Assembly (NCBI GenBank): GCA_000381605.1
Contig: KB906757.1
Coordinates: 248,001 to 312,000, forward strand
DNA from: Acidobacteriaceae bacterium KBS 89
GTDB lineage: Bacteria; Acidobacteriota; Terriglobia; Terriglobales; Acidobacteriaceae
Length of the DNA stretch: 64,000 bases
Direction: 5' to 3'
Shown here: positions 25,410 through 34,196 of the stretch, in pieces
Layout: every line of letters starts with the position of its first letter
How positions within the stretch are numbered: position 1 is the stretch's first letter
Made by a program: the position numbers and the translations under genes
Notes under the pieces: model-generated
What the model saw: the letters and a program-made list of their open reading frames with translations, nothing else
Told to the model about the DNA's origin: nothing
The model's database searches: none

Positions 25410-27113
25410 TTATCGGGAGCGGTGGCGTGGGCGGGCGAGGGTGGGACGGGAGGCGTTGTCGACCCAGGTTTGAGCACCGTTCCAAGGGCGGGTGGCGGTG
25501 AGGTCGACGCGGAAGGGACCGGCGGCTCGGTTGGTGGGGAGGACTTCGGCGAGGCCGTCGCCGAACTGTGGAAGAGCGGTGCCGAGTGCGAGCATGCGGG
25601 CGATGGAGGCCATGCCGGTGAGGTGGAGCGTGTAGCCGTTGTTGTCGACGTGACCTTCGAGGATTGCGGGTTCTTTACCGCCGAGGGCGAGCGAGGTTGG
25701 AGTCAGCACGAATCCAGTGGGTGCAGGGGCCGCGGGCTGTTTCTTGTGGCGAGGGTCGGGCGTTGGGGCCGGGGGAATGGATTGGAGGCTGACGTCGCCA
25801 GTGACGAGTGAGAGTGCTCCGGCGCGCGGATTGACCAGGCTGGCGTCGGTGATCAGCATTTCGCCCTGCCAAGGGGTCTCGGCGGCTAGTTCGGGATGAT
25901 AGGAGAGGGTGCCGGTGAGCGTGCCGGCGGCGACGATGTCGGCAGGGACGCGAGAGCTGGCGATGTGGAACCAGTCGAGGAGGGTGGAGGCAGGAAGGCC
26001 TGGGGTGCCGATCTCGATGGCGACGCTGTTGGGGTTGCGAATGTCGGGGAGGGCTCCGGAGATGGCGAGCGTGGGGGGGACGGAGGATGCGGCGGGAGGC
26101 CAGCTGCAGTGGATGTCCTGAAAGCCGTGGAAGTCGCCGACGGCGGTGCCGAGACACTGAAGGTCGACGTCGAGGGATTGGGCGGGGACGAAGTCGGCGC
26201 GGCGAGCGCCTGTGAGTTGAAGGTGAGCCTGGATGGCGCTGTTGCTGACGGTGCCTTGAGCGTTGGCGGAGAGGACCATGTCACCGCGAAGGCCGGCGTC
26301 GCGGCCAAAGAGGACGAGGCTGGCGGCGCCGAGAGGAACGTTGCGCCACTGGCCACGAAGGCTGAGGGGCACCTCACCGAGAGAGGGCGCACGGCCGAGC
26401 GTGCCTTCGAGTTGAACTATGCCGGTGTCGGTGACGTTGGTGTCGGTGCGGGCGGGACGGCCCTGGAGACGAAGGTGCCATTGCTGGAGGTCGGGGAGCC
26501 AGAGGGCGAAGTCGGTGTCGGTGATGGAGATCGGTGTCTTGCTGTTGTCGAGCTTGAGGTTCAGGCGGGCGCCGGTAGCCTCGATGTAGGGAAAGCGTGG
26601 AGCTGGGCCGGCCTTTTTCTGGGCGGTCGGAGCGGCTTCGATGTGGGCGGCGTGGAGGAGGATGCTCTCGAGGTTCCACTTCCCTGCCGCGGTGTGGACG
26701 AGATTAACGCTTGGGTCGGCGAAGCTGATGGTGGAGAACTCCACGCGGCGGCGCCAGAGGGAGCTGATGCGCAGGGTGGCGCGGACGGAGGTGGCGCGGA
26801 TGACAGGCTCTGAGCCAAAGGCAGGATCTTCGTCGACGACGAAGTTCTCGAGCGTGAAGCCAGGGAGAGGCAGGAGATTCAGACTGACTCTGTCGAGATG
26901 AACGGGACGACCGAGGCTGTCGCTGATGCTGTTGGCGATGCGCTTCTGATAGCGATTGACGCTGATGAGAGGGGGGAGCAGAACGAGGAGAAGGATCACC
27001 AGAGCGGCGAAGGCCAGGTAGAGGAGGCGTCGCAGAACATGGGTGCTGATTGACGGAGGAGTGTCTACGTCGACGGCTTCGGCCTGCTCGTAGGTTGGAT
27101 TCATTTGCTGCAT
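25410..27113 (-). CDS. AsmA-family envelope protein
   Basis: A 567-residue protein with a membrane anchor at about residues 27-50 (LRRLLYLAFAALVILLLVLLPPLI) and a long periplasmic part beginning NRYQKRIANSISDSLGRPVHLDRVSLNLLPLPGFTLENFVVDEDPAFG, which is the AsmA N-terminal signature. The remainder is repetitive beta structure, as expected for AsmA/TamB-like bridge proteins that help move lipids to the outer membrane. The ATG at 27113 is preferred: an upstream ATG at 27176 would add a peptide that only translates the GAGAACTGACAACT-like repetitive spacer. It lies 106 bases after lepB and may share its transcript. Confidence 0.8.
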   Translation of the reverse strand: MQQMNPTYEQAEAVDVDTPPSISTHVLRRLLYLAFAALVILLLVLLPPLISVNRYQKRIANSISDSLGRPVHLDRVSLNLLPLPGFTLENFVVDEDPAFGSEPVIRATSVRATLRISSLWRRRVEFSTISFADPSVNLVHTAAGKWNLESILLHAAHIEAAPTAQKKAGPAPRFPYIEATGARLNLKLDNSKTPISITDTDFALWLPDLQQWHLRLQGRPARTDTNVTDTGIVQLEGTLGRAPSLGEVPLSLRGQWRNVPLGAASLVLFGRDAGLRGDMVLSANAQGTVSNSAIQAHLQLTGARRADFVPAQSLDVDLQCLGTAVGDFHGFQDIHCSWPPAASSVPPTLAISGALPDIRNPNSVAIEIGTPGLPASTLLDWFHIASSRVPADIVAAGTLTGTLSYHPELAAETPWQGEMLITDASLVNPRAGALSLVTGDVSLQSIPPAPTPDPRHKKQPAAPAPTGFVLTPTSLALGGKEPAILEGHVDNNGYTLHLTGMASIARMLALGTALPQFGDGLAEVLPTNRAAGPFRVDLTATRPWNGAQTWVDNASRPTLARPRHRSR

Positions 27114-27115
27114 GA

Positions 27116-27215
27116 GTTTCAAGTTCTCAGTTGTCAGTTCTCCGTTGTCAATGTTCGGTTGTGAAATTTTCGGCATGACGGACTCACGGGGAGACTGAGA
27201 ACGGAGAATTGAAAC
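27116..27215. repeat. imperfect inverted repeat of GAGAAC-type low-complexity DNA
   Basis: Arms GTTTCAAGTTCTCAGTT (27116-27132) and AACGGAGAATTGAAAC (27200-27215) face each other across a spacer that itself holds TTCTC/GTTGTCA repeats. It separates lepB from the AsmA-like gene. It could form a long hairpin in the mRNA. Confidence 0.55.
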
Positions 27216-27218
27216 CCT

Positions 27219-28019
27219 TTATTTGACGAGGTGGAAGGTGCGCTTCCAACGTGTCTCGTCGAAGATGTGGACGAGGATGTGTCCCATGAAACTGAGGCGC
27301 TCGCCGATGCTTTGCTTGTTGATCTGCTCAGCGGGAGTTTCAAAGGACCAATAGACGAACATGGGGCGGCCTACGATGTTTTCGCGAGGAACAAATCCCC
27401 AGAAACGACCATCGAGGCTTTCGGTGCGGTTGTCGCCCATGGCGAAGACTTTTCCGGGAGGGACGACGAGGTCGCTATCCTGAATGTGGGTGGGGAGTTC
27501 GTAGGCCCAGCTCGCGGTGACCTGGTCGTAGGGGCTGGGAGGGACGGCGGGAAAGTCGTCGCGGTAGGCGTTGAAGGCGTGTTGAGGGTTGTCGTCGGAG
27601 ACGGGCATGCCAGCGTAGGGCTCGTTCTGGGCGACGCCGTTCAGGTAGACGACGCCGTTGCGGAGACGGATGTGGTCTCCGGGAATGCCGATGGTGCGCT
27701 TGACGAGGAAGAGGTCGGGCTCGCCGGGTTTGAAGAAGACGATGATGTCGCCGCGACGGATATCGCGGTAGAAGTTGAAGGGCGCCCATTTTGCAGGCGG
27801 GGCGAGGGAGATGCGGTCTACTAGGACGTGGTCGCCGATGAGCAGCGTCTTGACCATGGATGCAGAGGGGATCTCGAAGTTTTGAAAGATGAAGGTCATG
27901 ACGAAGAGACCGATCGCGAGGACGGTGCAGATGGAGGCGAGGGACTCGAGCGGGGTCTCGGTACGGTCCTGCTCGGCGGTTTCGATCTCGTTCGCTTCGG
28001 TTGCCACGGTGTCGGTCAA
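27219..28019 (-). CDS. lepB: signal peptidase I (first copy)
   Basis: A 266-residue inner-membrane protease that removes signal peptides. One membrane segment lies at about residues 28-47. The catalytic Ser54 is in IPSASMVKTLLIGDHVLV and the general base Lys107 in LFLVKRTIGIPGDHI. The C-terminal box MGDNRTESLDGRFWGFVPRENIVGRP is intact. A Glu/Thr-rich N-terminus of 25 residues precedes the anchor. A second lepB lies at 32441-33328. The 249 bases upstream to the TonB-dependent receptor terminator hold no supported gene. Confidence 0.92.
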   Translation of the reverse strand: MTDTVATEANEIETAEQDRTETPLESLASICTVLAIGLFVMTFIFQNFEIPSASMVKTLLIGDHVLVDRISLAPPAKWAPFNFYRDIRRGDIIVFFKPGEPDLFLVKRTIGIPGDHIRLRNGVVYLNGVAQNEPYAGMPVSDDNPQHAFNAYRDDFPAVPPSPYDQVTASWAYELPTHIQDSDLVVPPGKVFAMGDNRTESLDGRFWGFVPRENIVGRPMFVYWSFETPAEQINKQSIGERLSFMGHILVHIFDETRWKRTFHLVK

Positions 28020-28220
28020 GACGGGTCTCCAGTGATGCAGCTATTAGTGTATCGCCGATGGAGGATGGTTTCGAAAGGGATATGGGTTGGAGAGTCCATC
28101 GGTCTGGCAAATTTGAAACAAAATTGGTGAAAAAACAGCGTTTTAGGGAGTTATCGAAGCGTTGTCGGGAGTCCGGTCCCTGACCGGTATACCTCGATTT
28201 TGAAGGAGCAAAAAAAGGCT

Positions 28221-28245
28221 GGCACCGCCGTTGAACGACGGTGCC
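28221..28245 (-). terminator. rho-independent terminator after TonB-dependent receptor 1
   Basis: Stem GGCACCG/CGGTGCC extended by CGT/ACG with one mismatch and a 3-base loop, 24 bases beyond the receptor stop. On the minus strand it is followed by a run of seven T. Confidence 0.85.
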
Positions 28246-28268
28246 CATTCTTGTTAGTTTCGTTCAGG

Positions 28269-31200
28269 CTAGAAGGTTATTCGGCCGCCTAGCTGGATCA
28301 GTCTTGGAAATCCGAGCGTTCCCTGAATCTGACCGAAGTTTGCGTTTTGAATCTGGGTTGCGTTCGAGGCGCCGAATCCATTGAACTGTGGCGTGTTGAA
28401 TGCATTCAAAGCTTCGGCACGGAACTGTGCGTTCACGCGCTCTGTAACCTTGAACGATTTGTTGAGGGAGAGGTCCGTGTTCAGGTAGCCCGGGCCGTAG
28501 CAGTTGGTGGTGCGCGGGGCGTTTCCGTAGGTGAAGACCGGAGCAGCCGCGAAGGCTGCTGTATTGATATAGTTCGTCAACCTGCTTTGCGGCGACCCGC
28601 TTCTGCATGCGGGGACGGCGGTCATGTTCGGCCGCTGTACGGCTCCTCCGATGGTTCCGTTGGCTCCTGTGACTGCGTTCGCGTTCACCTGAGTGACGGG
28701 GAGCGGCGAACCACTTTGGATAATCGTGACGTCGTTGAAGGTCCATCCTCCGACGGCCAAGTCGAGCCATCGGCTCGCTCCACCGAGGAACTTCTTGCCG
28801 CGGCCAAATGGCAGATCGTAGCTGCCAGTGACCGTGTAGCGGAGGGGCATGTCGTTGATGGCTCGCGCATACTCTGACTTGATCGACTGCTGGTAGGAGG
28901 TTGGGGTCGATGTGTCCCAGTCTTGTGGGCCATTGTTGCCGGGATTCAGAGTGGACGATGCGCCCCACGAGTTGTCCCAGTTGGATGCCCAGGTGAATGC
29001 GGTGAGGAGGGTGAAGCCTTTTGAAAAGCGACGCTGCAGCTTCACATCGAGAGCGTTGTAGTTCGAATATCCAACGCTGACGGAGTCGCTGATGGTGGTG
29101 TATTGAGGGTACGGGAGCAGTGTCTGCTCATATGGAATTGTGGCTTGTCCTATGAGTCCGGCGCCACCTGCCTTGTAGTAAGGATTTGGGACCTTGGCGA
29201 GAAGAGCGGTTTGTCCTAGCGAGAGATATTTATCTGGCAACTGGTTGATGTTCGCAGTGAGCGGTAGATTTTTTGCGTGCGCTCCGACATACCCGATCTT
29301 GAATGCGAAGCCGTATCCGAGGTCCTGTTGTACGTCGGCTGAGTACTGCATCACGACGGGCGCATGGCGATCGGAGTCGAGCAGGGTGAGCGAGCTGCCG
29401 ACGCCTGTTGCGTAACCGAGGGTGTTGCCCGACGGTCCGATGAGGCCATTTGGGAATGGATTGCTCAACGTGTAGGAGGCCGGAACAGGTGCGGTTGAGG
29501 AGGCGGCTACGAGGCTGTTGGTCTGCGTGTATCCGGGAGCGTACGACGGGCTGGTTGAGTAGACCAGAGGGGAATAAAAGATGCCGTAACCTGCGCGAAC
29601 GACGGTCGACGGGGTTGCGCTGTAGGCGAAGCCAACGCGCGGCGCGAGCTTGTTTCCGCTATTGCAGCATGCGGTTGGGTATCCGTTCTGGCCTGCGAAT
29701 TTAACTCCTCCAAGGATGGTTGTGTTGGGCGCTGTTGTCGCTGGATTCGTAACTGTTGGATCGAGGCCGACCGCGTAGTGGTTGTAACGCTCGTGAATTC
29801 CGGGCTCGTTCTCGTACCGGAAGCCGTAGTTGACAGAGAGCTTTGGTGTGACACGGTAGTCATCCTGAATGTAGAACGCGTTGTAGGGAACGTTGAGCGC
29901 AAGTTGTGTGGTCAGGATCACAGATCCGGAGGATGCAAGACCGAGGACCATGGACGCGGTGTCGGCGCCGGTTGGAGTCGTCCCGGTTGCGGGGGTCTTC
30001 GAGCCGTTGTTCGAGGTGTAGCTGCTGTCGAAGGCGTAGGTGCCGTTCCCGGTGCCGACGTTGGTGAACGTGACGCTGATGCTGCGGTAGACGTAGCCGG
30101 CCTTCAGCTCATGTTTGCCGAGAGACTTTGAAACACCGAGGACAAAGTTGCGAGAGTAGAAGACGGCAGGCCCAGAGTTGAGCGTGCCTTCTGTAGAGAG
30201 GGACTGATTGGTGATCTGGGGAAAGGCCGCCTTCTGCAGTGAGCTGACGTAGCTGGTGGGAAAACCGAGGGTCGTCTGGTCGAAGCCACTGCTAATGTCG
30301 AGCGTGTTGTTGGGAAAGCGATTGAAACCGAATCCGGCAGTCACAATCATCGACGGACTTGCGGTGATCGTCGTGTTGACGGCGAAGGCGTCCACCTTGC
30401 GATAGAGGAGGTAGGAGCTTGAACTACCGGGGTAGCTCTGCAATGCGTTTCCACCGGGCTCTTTGCTGCCGTAGTGCATGTAGGAGACGTTGGCAGCCCA
30501 TCGCTTCATGATCTGATGATCGATCTTGCCGACGAACTCGTCTGCGCGATCGCCGAGTGTGTCGCCGCCGGTAAAGTTATTGGTGCCGTACGCCAGTCCC
30601 GTTGAGCCGACGGGATAGGCATTGGCCAGGGCCACGCCGACTTGATTGAGGCGCGCCTTGGGAATCACGTTGTCGGTGGGGACTCCGTTGTGGAGACCGG
30701 CGTTGCCGTTCGCTACGGAGAACTGCTGGCGCGCTCCGCCGACGCCGAATGAGGTCGCCGGATCGTAGATGTTGAGCGGGACAAGCGCCTTGGTTACGGG
30801 GTTCTGTGTGAGGGTCTGGGAGAAGTCTCCGGTGCGCTCGAGCGCGGTGGGCACGACAAAGGAGTTGCTCGCGGTCAACGGCGAACGTTGGCGATATCCT
30901 TCTTCGGTGATCCAGAAGAAGGTCTTGTTCCTTCCGTCGTAGACATGCGGAATCCAAATGGGCCCGCCGATTGCGCCGACGTAGCTGTAGAAGGTGGCAG
31001 CACCACGCGGAATTTGAGGGGTGCTGTGATTGTTGAAGAACAAATTCGCGCCCCAGTTGGTCTGGCGGGTCTCTCCCTGCAGTACGCCGTGCAGCGTGTT
31101 GGAGCCTGACTTGAGCGTCGTGTTGAAGACGCCTCCGCCGGTGCGGCCCATTTCAGCGTCGTACGAGTTCTGCTGGACTTTGACTTCGTTAACTGCCTCG

Positions 31201-31850
31201 ATTGAAGGGATGATTACGGCGCGGTTGCTGAAGTCGGTGATGGGAATGTTGTCGATCTCGTAGTTGTTGCCGCTGATGGGACCGCCTGCGAGCGAGATTT
31301 GCGAGGAGCCGGACTGATCCTGAAAGCGCACGAACCTTGGATCGCCAACCTGCGTCACGTTGTTATCGAGTTTGGAAAAGAAGAAGGGGTTGCGGCCGGC
31401 GTTGGGCAGGTTCTCGAGCTTCTGCGAATCGATGACGAGACCATTCGATGCAGTGGCGTTGTCGATGAGTGGGGAGGAGGCTGTCACTTCGACGACCTGG
31501 CTCATCTCGCCCAGCGTCAAGGTCACGTCGAGGTTGACCGACTGCTGTGTCGCGATGATGAGGTTCTTCGCGTCGTATTTTTTGAATCCGTGAAACTCTA
31601 CCGTCATGGAGTAGGTGGTCGGCTCGAGAGCAGAGAACGAATACTCGCCGGCGGCGTTGGTTTCCGTGGAACGTTTGATGTGGGTTGAATCATTGGTGAG
31701 CGTGACTATCGCCTGCGATATGGCGGCTCCTTGCGTGTCTGCTACGAGGCCGCGAACACTTCCGTAGTAGGTCTGCGCCTTCGCGCTCACAACGGCAGCC
31801 ATGAACAAAACCAATACAAGTGCTTTGTATGTTTTTCTATGATGTCGCAT
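28269..31850 (-). CDS. Oar-like TonB-dependent receptor 1
   Basis: A 1,193-residue outer-membrane protein with a signal peptide (residues 1-25, ending SAKAQ). The N-terminal carboxypeptidase-regulatory-like domain (about 28-110) reads YGSVRGLVADTQGAAISQAIVTLTNDSTHIKRSTETNAAGEYSFSALEPTTYSMTVE. A plug domain follows (SQKLENLPNAGRNPFFFSKLDNNVTQVG, EAVNEVKVQQNSYDAEMGRTGGGVFNTTLKSGSNTLHG). The remainder is a 22-strand barrel ending RLIQLGGRITF with terminal Phe, as needed for barrel assembly. Receptors of this type import large substrates, often glycans. No SusD-like partner is adjacent. Its own upstream region is the 590-base gap 31851-32440. Confidence 0.92.
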   Translation of the reverse strand: MRHHRKTYKALVLVLFMAAVVSAKAQTYYGSVRGLVADTQGAAISQAIVTLTNDSTHIKRSTETNAAGEYSFSALEPTTYSMTVEFHGFKKYDAKNLIIATQQSVNLDVTLTLGEMSQVVEVTASSPLIDNATASNGLVIDSQKLENLPNAGRNPFFFSKLDNNVTQVGDPRFVRFQDQSGSSQISLAGGPISGNNYEIDNIPITDFSNRAVIIPSIEAVNEVKVQQNSYDAEMGRTGGGVFNTTLKSGSNTLHGVLQGETRQTNWGANLFFNNHSTPQIPRGAATFYSYVGAIGGPIWIPHVYDGRNKTFFWITEEGYRQRSPLTASNSFVVPTALERTGDFSQTLTQNPVTKALVPLNIYDPATSFGVGGARQQFSVANGNAGLHNGVPTDNVIPKARLNQVGVALANAYPVGSTGLAYGTNNFTGGDTLGDRADEFVGKIDHQIMKRWAANVSYMHYGSKEPGGNALQSYPGSSSSYLLYRKVDAFAVNTTITASPSMIVTAGFGFNRFPNNTLDISSGFDQTTLGFPTSYVSSLQKAAFPQITNQSLSTEGTLNSGPAVFYSRNFVLGVSKSLGKHELKAGYVYRSISVTFTNVGTGNGTYAFDSSYTSNNGSKTPATGTTPTGADTASMVLGLASSGSVILTTQLALNVPYNAFYIQDDYRVTPKLSVNYGFRYENEPGIHERYNHYAVGLDPTVTNPATTAPNTTILGGVKFAGQNGYPTACCNSGNKLAPRVGFAYSATPSTVVRAGYGIFYSPLVYSTSPSYAPGYTQTNSLVAASSTAPVPASYTLSNPFPNGLIGPSGNTLGYATGVGSSLTLLDSDRHAPVVMQYSADVQQDLGYGFAFKIGYVGAHAKNLPLTANINQLPDKYLSLGQTALLAKVPNPYYKAGGAGLIGQATIPYEQTLLPYPQYTTISDSVSVGYSNYNALDVKLQRRFSKGFTLLTAFTWASNWDNSWGASSTLNPGNNGPQDWDTSTPTSYQQSIKSEYARAINDMPLRYTVTGSYDLPFGRGKKFLGGASRWLDLAVGGWTFNDVTIIQSGSPLPVTQVNANAVTGANGTIGGAVQRPNMTAVPACRSGSPQSRLTNYINTAAFAAAPVFTYGNAPRTTNCYGPGYLNTDLSLNKSFKVTERVNAQFRAEALNAFNTPQFNGFGASNATQIQNANFGQIQGTLGFPRLIQLGGRITF

Positions 31851-32440
31851 GTAGGGCCTCCAAGTGTTTCGCGTTGAAAATTGAGTGCGGCTGCTCGATG
31901 GAGCAGTTGTTGAATCGTGGCGATAAGTGACGGGCAGATGCGGGAGAAAAAGAGGAGCAGGTTAGATACACTTCCGGCGTGGTCGCCGTTGATGGCGTCC
32001 GGTCCGGCAAATAGGCACACTATTCCCAGTGCTGCTCAGTCTTTTTTTAATTTGGTCTCAGACTGCTGATTCGATCTGCTCTGCTGTTAAGAAGGACTGC
32101 CAAGGCCAGACGGTCAGGAGAAAAGCAAATTGAACGGCACTGAAGGTGAAGCAATCGAGGCGAGCGCCTTGTCTGCTTCAGGTGCGGCGTGTCACGGTAC
32201 GGCTAGAGCTAAATACACTTCGGTTTACGAGGCCAAAAGATCGCTCGGTTACGATAACGTGAAAAATTGCTTTTGTGGTAATGTTTCCGACGATAAACAG
32301 GAGTCGGCGGCGTGTCAACAAAATAATTTCGCGGACGAAGTCTCACTGCGTCGGTTGAGAGGAGCGGAGTATTTTGTCCGCAGCTCCGCTGCCGAGATTT
32401 AATTAATTTTGAATTTTTTTTGATTTCGAAATTAATTTCG
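31851..32440. other. 590-base intergenic region, no supported gene
   Basis: The region lies upstream of TonB-dependent receptor 1 and downstream of lepB copy 2, and it is more AT-rich than its surroundings toward 32440. It ends with the perfect palindrome CGAAATTAATTTCG (32427-32440) directly after the lepB stop. An open frame at 32130-32402 uses a TTG start and has no family character or ribosome site. The receptor promoter must be in this stretch, but no clear -35/-10 pair could be picked. Confidence 0.5.
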
Positions 32441-33328
32441 CTAGCGGACGATTTGAAAGATGCGACCCCAACGTGCGAAGTCGACGAGGGTGTCGATCTT
32501 GCCGGGATGCTGAGGGTGCTGGTTTTCAGCGACGGCCTGCTGGGTGAAGGCACCATCGCGGTCGGTGTCGTGCTGCTGGAGGGAGAAATAGATGAGCAAC
32601 GGTTTGCCGACGATGGCCTCGCGTGGAACAAAGCCCCAGTAGCGACTGTCTTCGCTGTCGTTGCGGTTGTCGCCCATGACGAAGTAGTTGCCGGTGGGAA
32701 TGATGAGTTCGCCATTATCGATGAGAGAGCGCATGCGGATCCACCAGTGGGAGTCGATCTCGGGGTCGGCGCTCTGGAGGCGGGGAAAGTTGTCGCGGAA
32801 GTTGTCGGGCGGGCTGGGGCGATAGACGGCGTAGGGCTCGGTGAGGGCGTGACCGTTGATGTAGACCTGGCCGGAGCGGAGACGGAGATGGTCCCCGGGG
32901 AGGCCGATGACGCGCTTGACGAGATGGAGGCTGGCGTCGACGGGGTCATGGAAGACGATGATGTCGCCGCGGTGGATCGCGGCCGAGGGTAGGAGGCTAA
33001 GGGAACCGTCAGGCGTGCTGGGCGATGCGAGCTGTTTGTTGACCAGGAGGAAGTCGCCGACGAGGAGGGTGGACTCCATGGATTCGGAGGGGATGCGGAA
33101 GGGCTGTGCGCAGAACGTGATGATGAAGATCGCGATGACTATGAGGTGAAGGAGAGATTGCATCGCGGGAAGAACACCTGGCCTGTGATGAGCGTGGACG
33201 TGAGGACGGTGGGGTTCGATTGATGGTGGGTTGGGAGATGAGGTGGTGAGGGTCTCGACGGGTGGTGTGGAGACGTCGGGGTGGACCTTGATTTGACCGG
33301 ATTTGGAGTCGACTGCGGGAAAGGTCAT
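32441..33328 (-). CDS. lepB: signal peptidase I (second copy)
   Basis: A 295-residue paralogue with a longer N-terminus: 50 residues rich in Pro, His and Thr before the membrane segment (about 56-74). Catalytic Ser83 is in IPSESMESTLLVGDFLLVN and Lys138 in LHLVKRVIGLPGDHL. MGDNRNDSEDSRYWGFVPREAIVGKP is intact. It overlaps the RNase III gene by 4 bases, so the two are translationally coupled; lepB-rnc linkage is common in bacteria. It is the more likely housekeeping copy. No terminator with a T-run follows. Confidence 0.92.
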   Translation of the reverse strand: MTFPAVDSKSGQIKVHPDVSTPPVETLTTSSPNPPSIEPHRPHVHAHHRPGVLPAMQSLLHLIVIAIFIITFCAQPFRIPSESMESTLLVGDFLLVNKQLASPSTPDGSLSLLPSAAIHRGDIIVFHDPVDASLHLVKRVIGLPGDHLRLRSGQVYINGHALTEPYAVYRPSPPDNFRDNFPRLQSADPEIDSHWWIRMRSLIDNGELIIPTGNYFVMGDNRNDSEDSRYWGFVPREAIVGKPLLIYFSLQQHDTDRDGAFTQQAVAENQHPQHPGKIDTLVDFARWGRIFQIVR

Positions 33329-34143
33329 TCGGCCACCTCCATTGCAGCAGAAGCGCTACCGGACTGAGCTTCAGAGAGCAGTCGTTGAAAGGCGAGACGT
33401 GCGGCGTCCTGCTGGGCCTGCTTCTTGGTAGTTCCCTCGGATTCGGCGAGAGCGCGGGAGCCGCCTTTCTTGTCCTGGATGCGAACCTCGACGCGAAAGC
33501 GCTTTTGATGGTCGGGGCCGCTCTGGTCGGTGAGGACGTAGTGGGGCTGTCCGGCGCCAGAGGCCTGGAGATGCTCCTGCAGCGCGGATTTGTGGTCGCC
33601 GATTGCTCCGCTGAAGGTATCGCCAGTCTTCATCGCAAGGTGAAGATTGGGTAGGGTGGGTCCGATGATGTGTCTTTCGATGAAGGCGCGCGCGGCGTCG
33701 AGGCCACCGTCGAGATAGAGGGCGGCGATGACGGCCTCAATGGCATTGGCGAGAAGCGCGGGCTTTCTGCGGCCACCGCTCTGTTCTTCGCCGCGGCCGA
33801 GGAGGAGGAGCGAGCCGAGGTCGATGCGGGCGGCGACCTCTCCGAGGTGGCGGCGGCTGACGAGAGAGGCACGGAGGCGGGTCAATTCGCCCTCACGAGA
33901 TCCCGGGAACCGGAGGAAGAGGGACTCTGCAACGACGAGGCCAAGGACGGCGTCTCCAACGAACTCGAGTTGTTCGTTGTCGGCCGTGGGATCGGGGAGA
34001 GACTCGGGATTGGTCTCGTAGGCGAGCGACCGGTGAGTGAGGGCCCAGGTAAGCAGCTCGGGCCGGCGAAAGGCATGATCGAACAACGGGGCAGGAGTTG
34101 GCTGCTTCCCCGATTGGCCGGCTTTTTTGTGCCGTGTCGTCAT
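33325..34143 (-). CDS. rnc: ribonuclease III
   Basis: A 272-residue endonuclease that cuts double-stranded RNA in rRNA and mRNA processing. The signature NEQLEFVGDAVLGLVVAESLF holds the first catalytic acidic cluster, and LLANAIEAVIAALYLDGGLDAAR the second Glu. The double-stranded-RNA-binding domain (about 185-255) reads DHKSALQEHLQASGAGQPHYVLTDQSGPDHQKRFRVEVRI and KKQAQQDAARLAFQRLL. The ATG at 34143 is chosen over 34194 because GAGAGGGG lies just upstream. Short extensions occur at both ends (a Lys/Gly N-terminus and a Ser/Ala C-terminus). Confidence 0.93.
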   Translation of the reverse strand: MTTRHKKAGQSGKQPTPAPLFDHAFRRPELLTWALTHRSLAYETNPESLPDPTADNEQLEFVGDAVLGLVVAESLFLRFPGSREGELTRLRASLVSRRHLGEVAARIDLGSLLLLGRGEEQSGGRRKPALLANAIEAVIAALYLDGGLDAARAFIERHIIGPTLPNLHLAMKTGDTFSGAIGDHKSALQEHLQASGAGQPHYVLTDQSGPDHQKRFRVEVRIQDKKGGSRALAESEGTTKKQAQQDAARLAFQRLLSEAQSGSASAAMEVAE

Positions 34144-34196
34144 GGACCCCTCTCGACTTACTTTACCCGACGGACGCCTCTGTCCGGACTGCATGG

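Noticed and set aside
32130-32402. 90-residue frame with TTG start upstream of TonB-dependent receptor 1
   Set aside because: No ribosome site, no family character and mixed composition. The region is better read as receptor upstream DNA.
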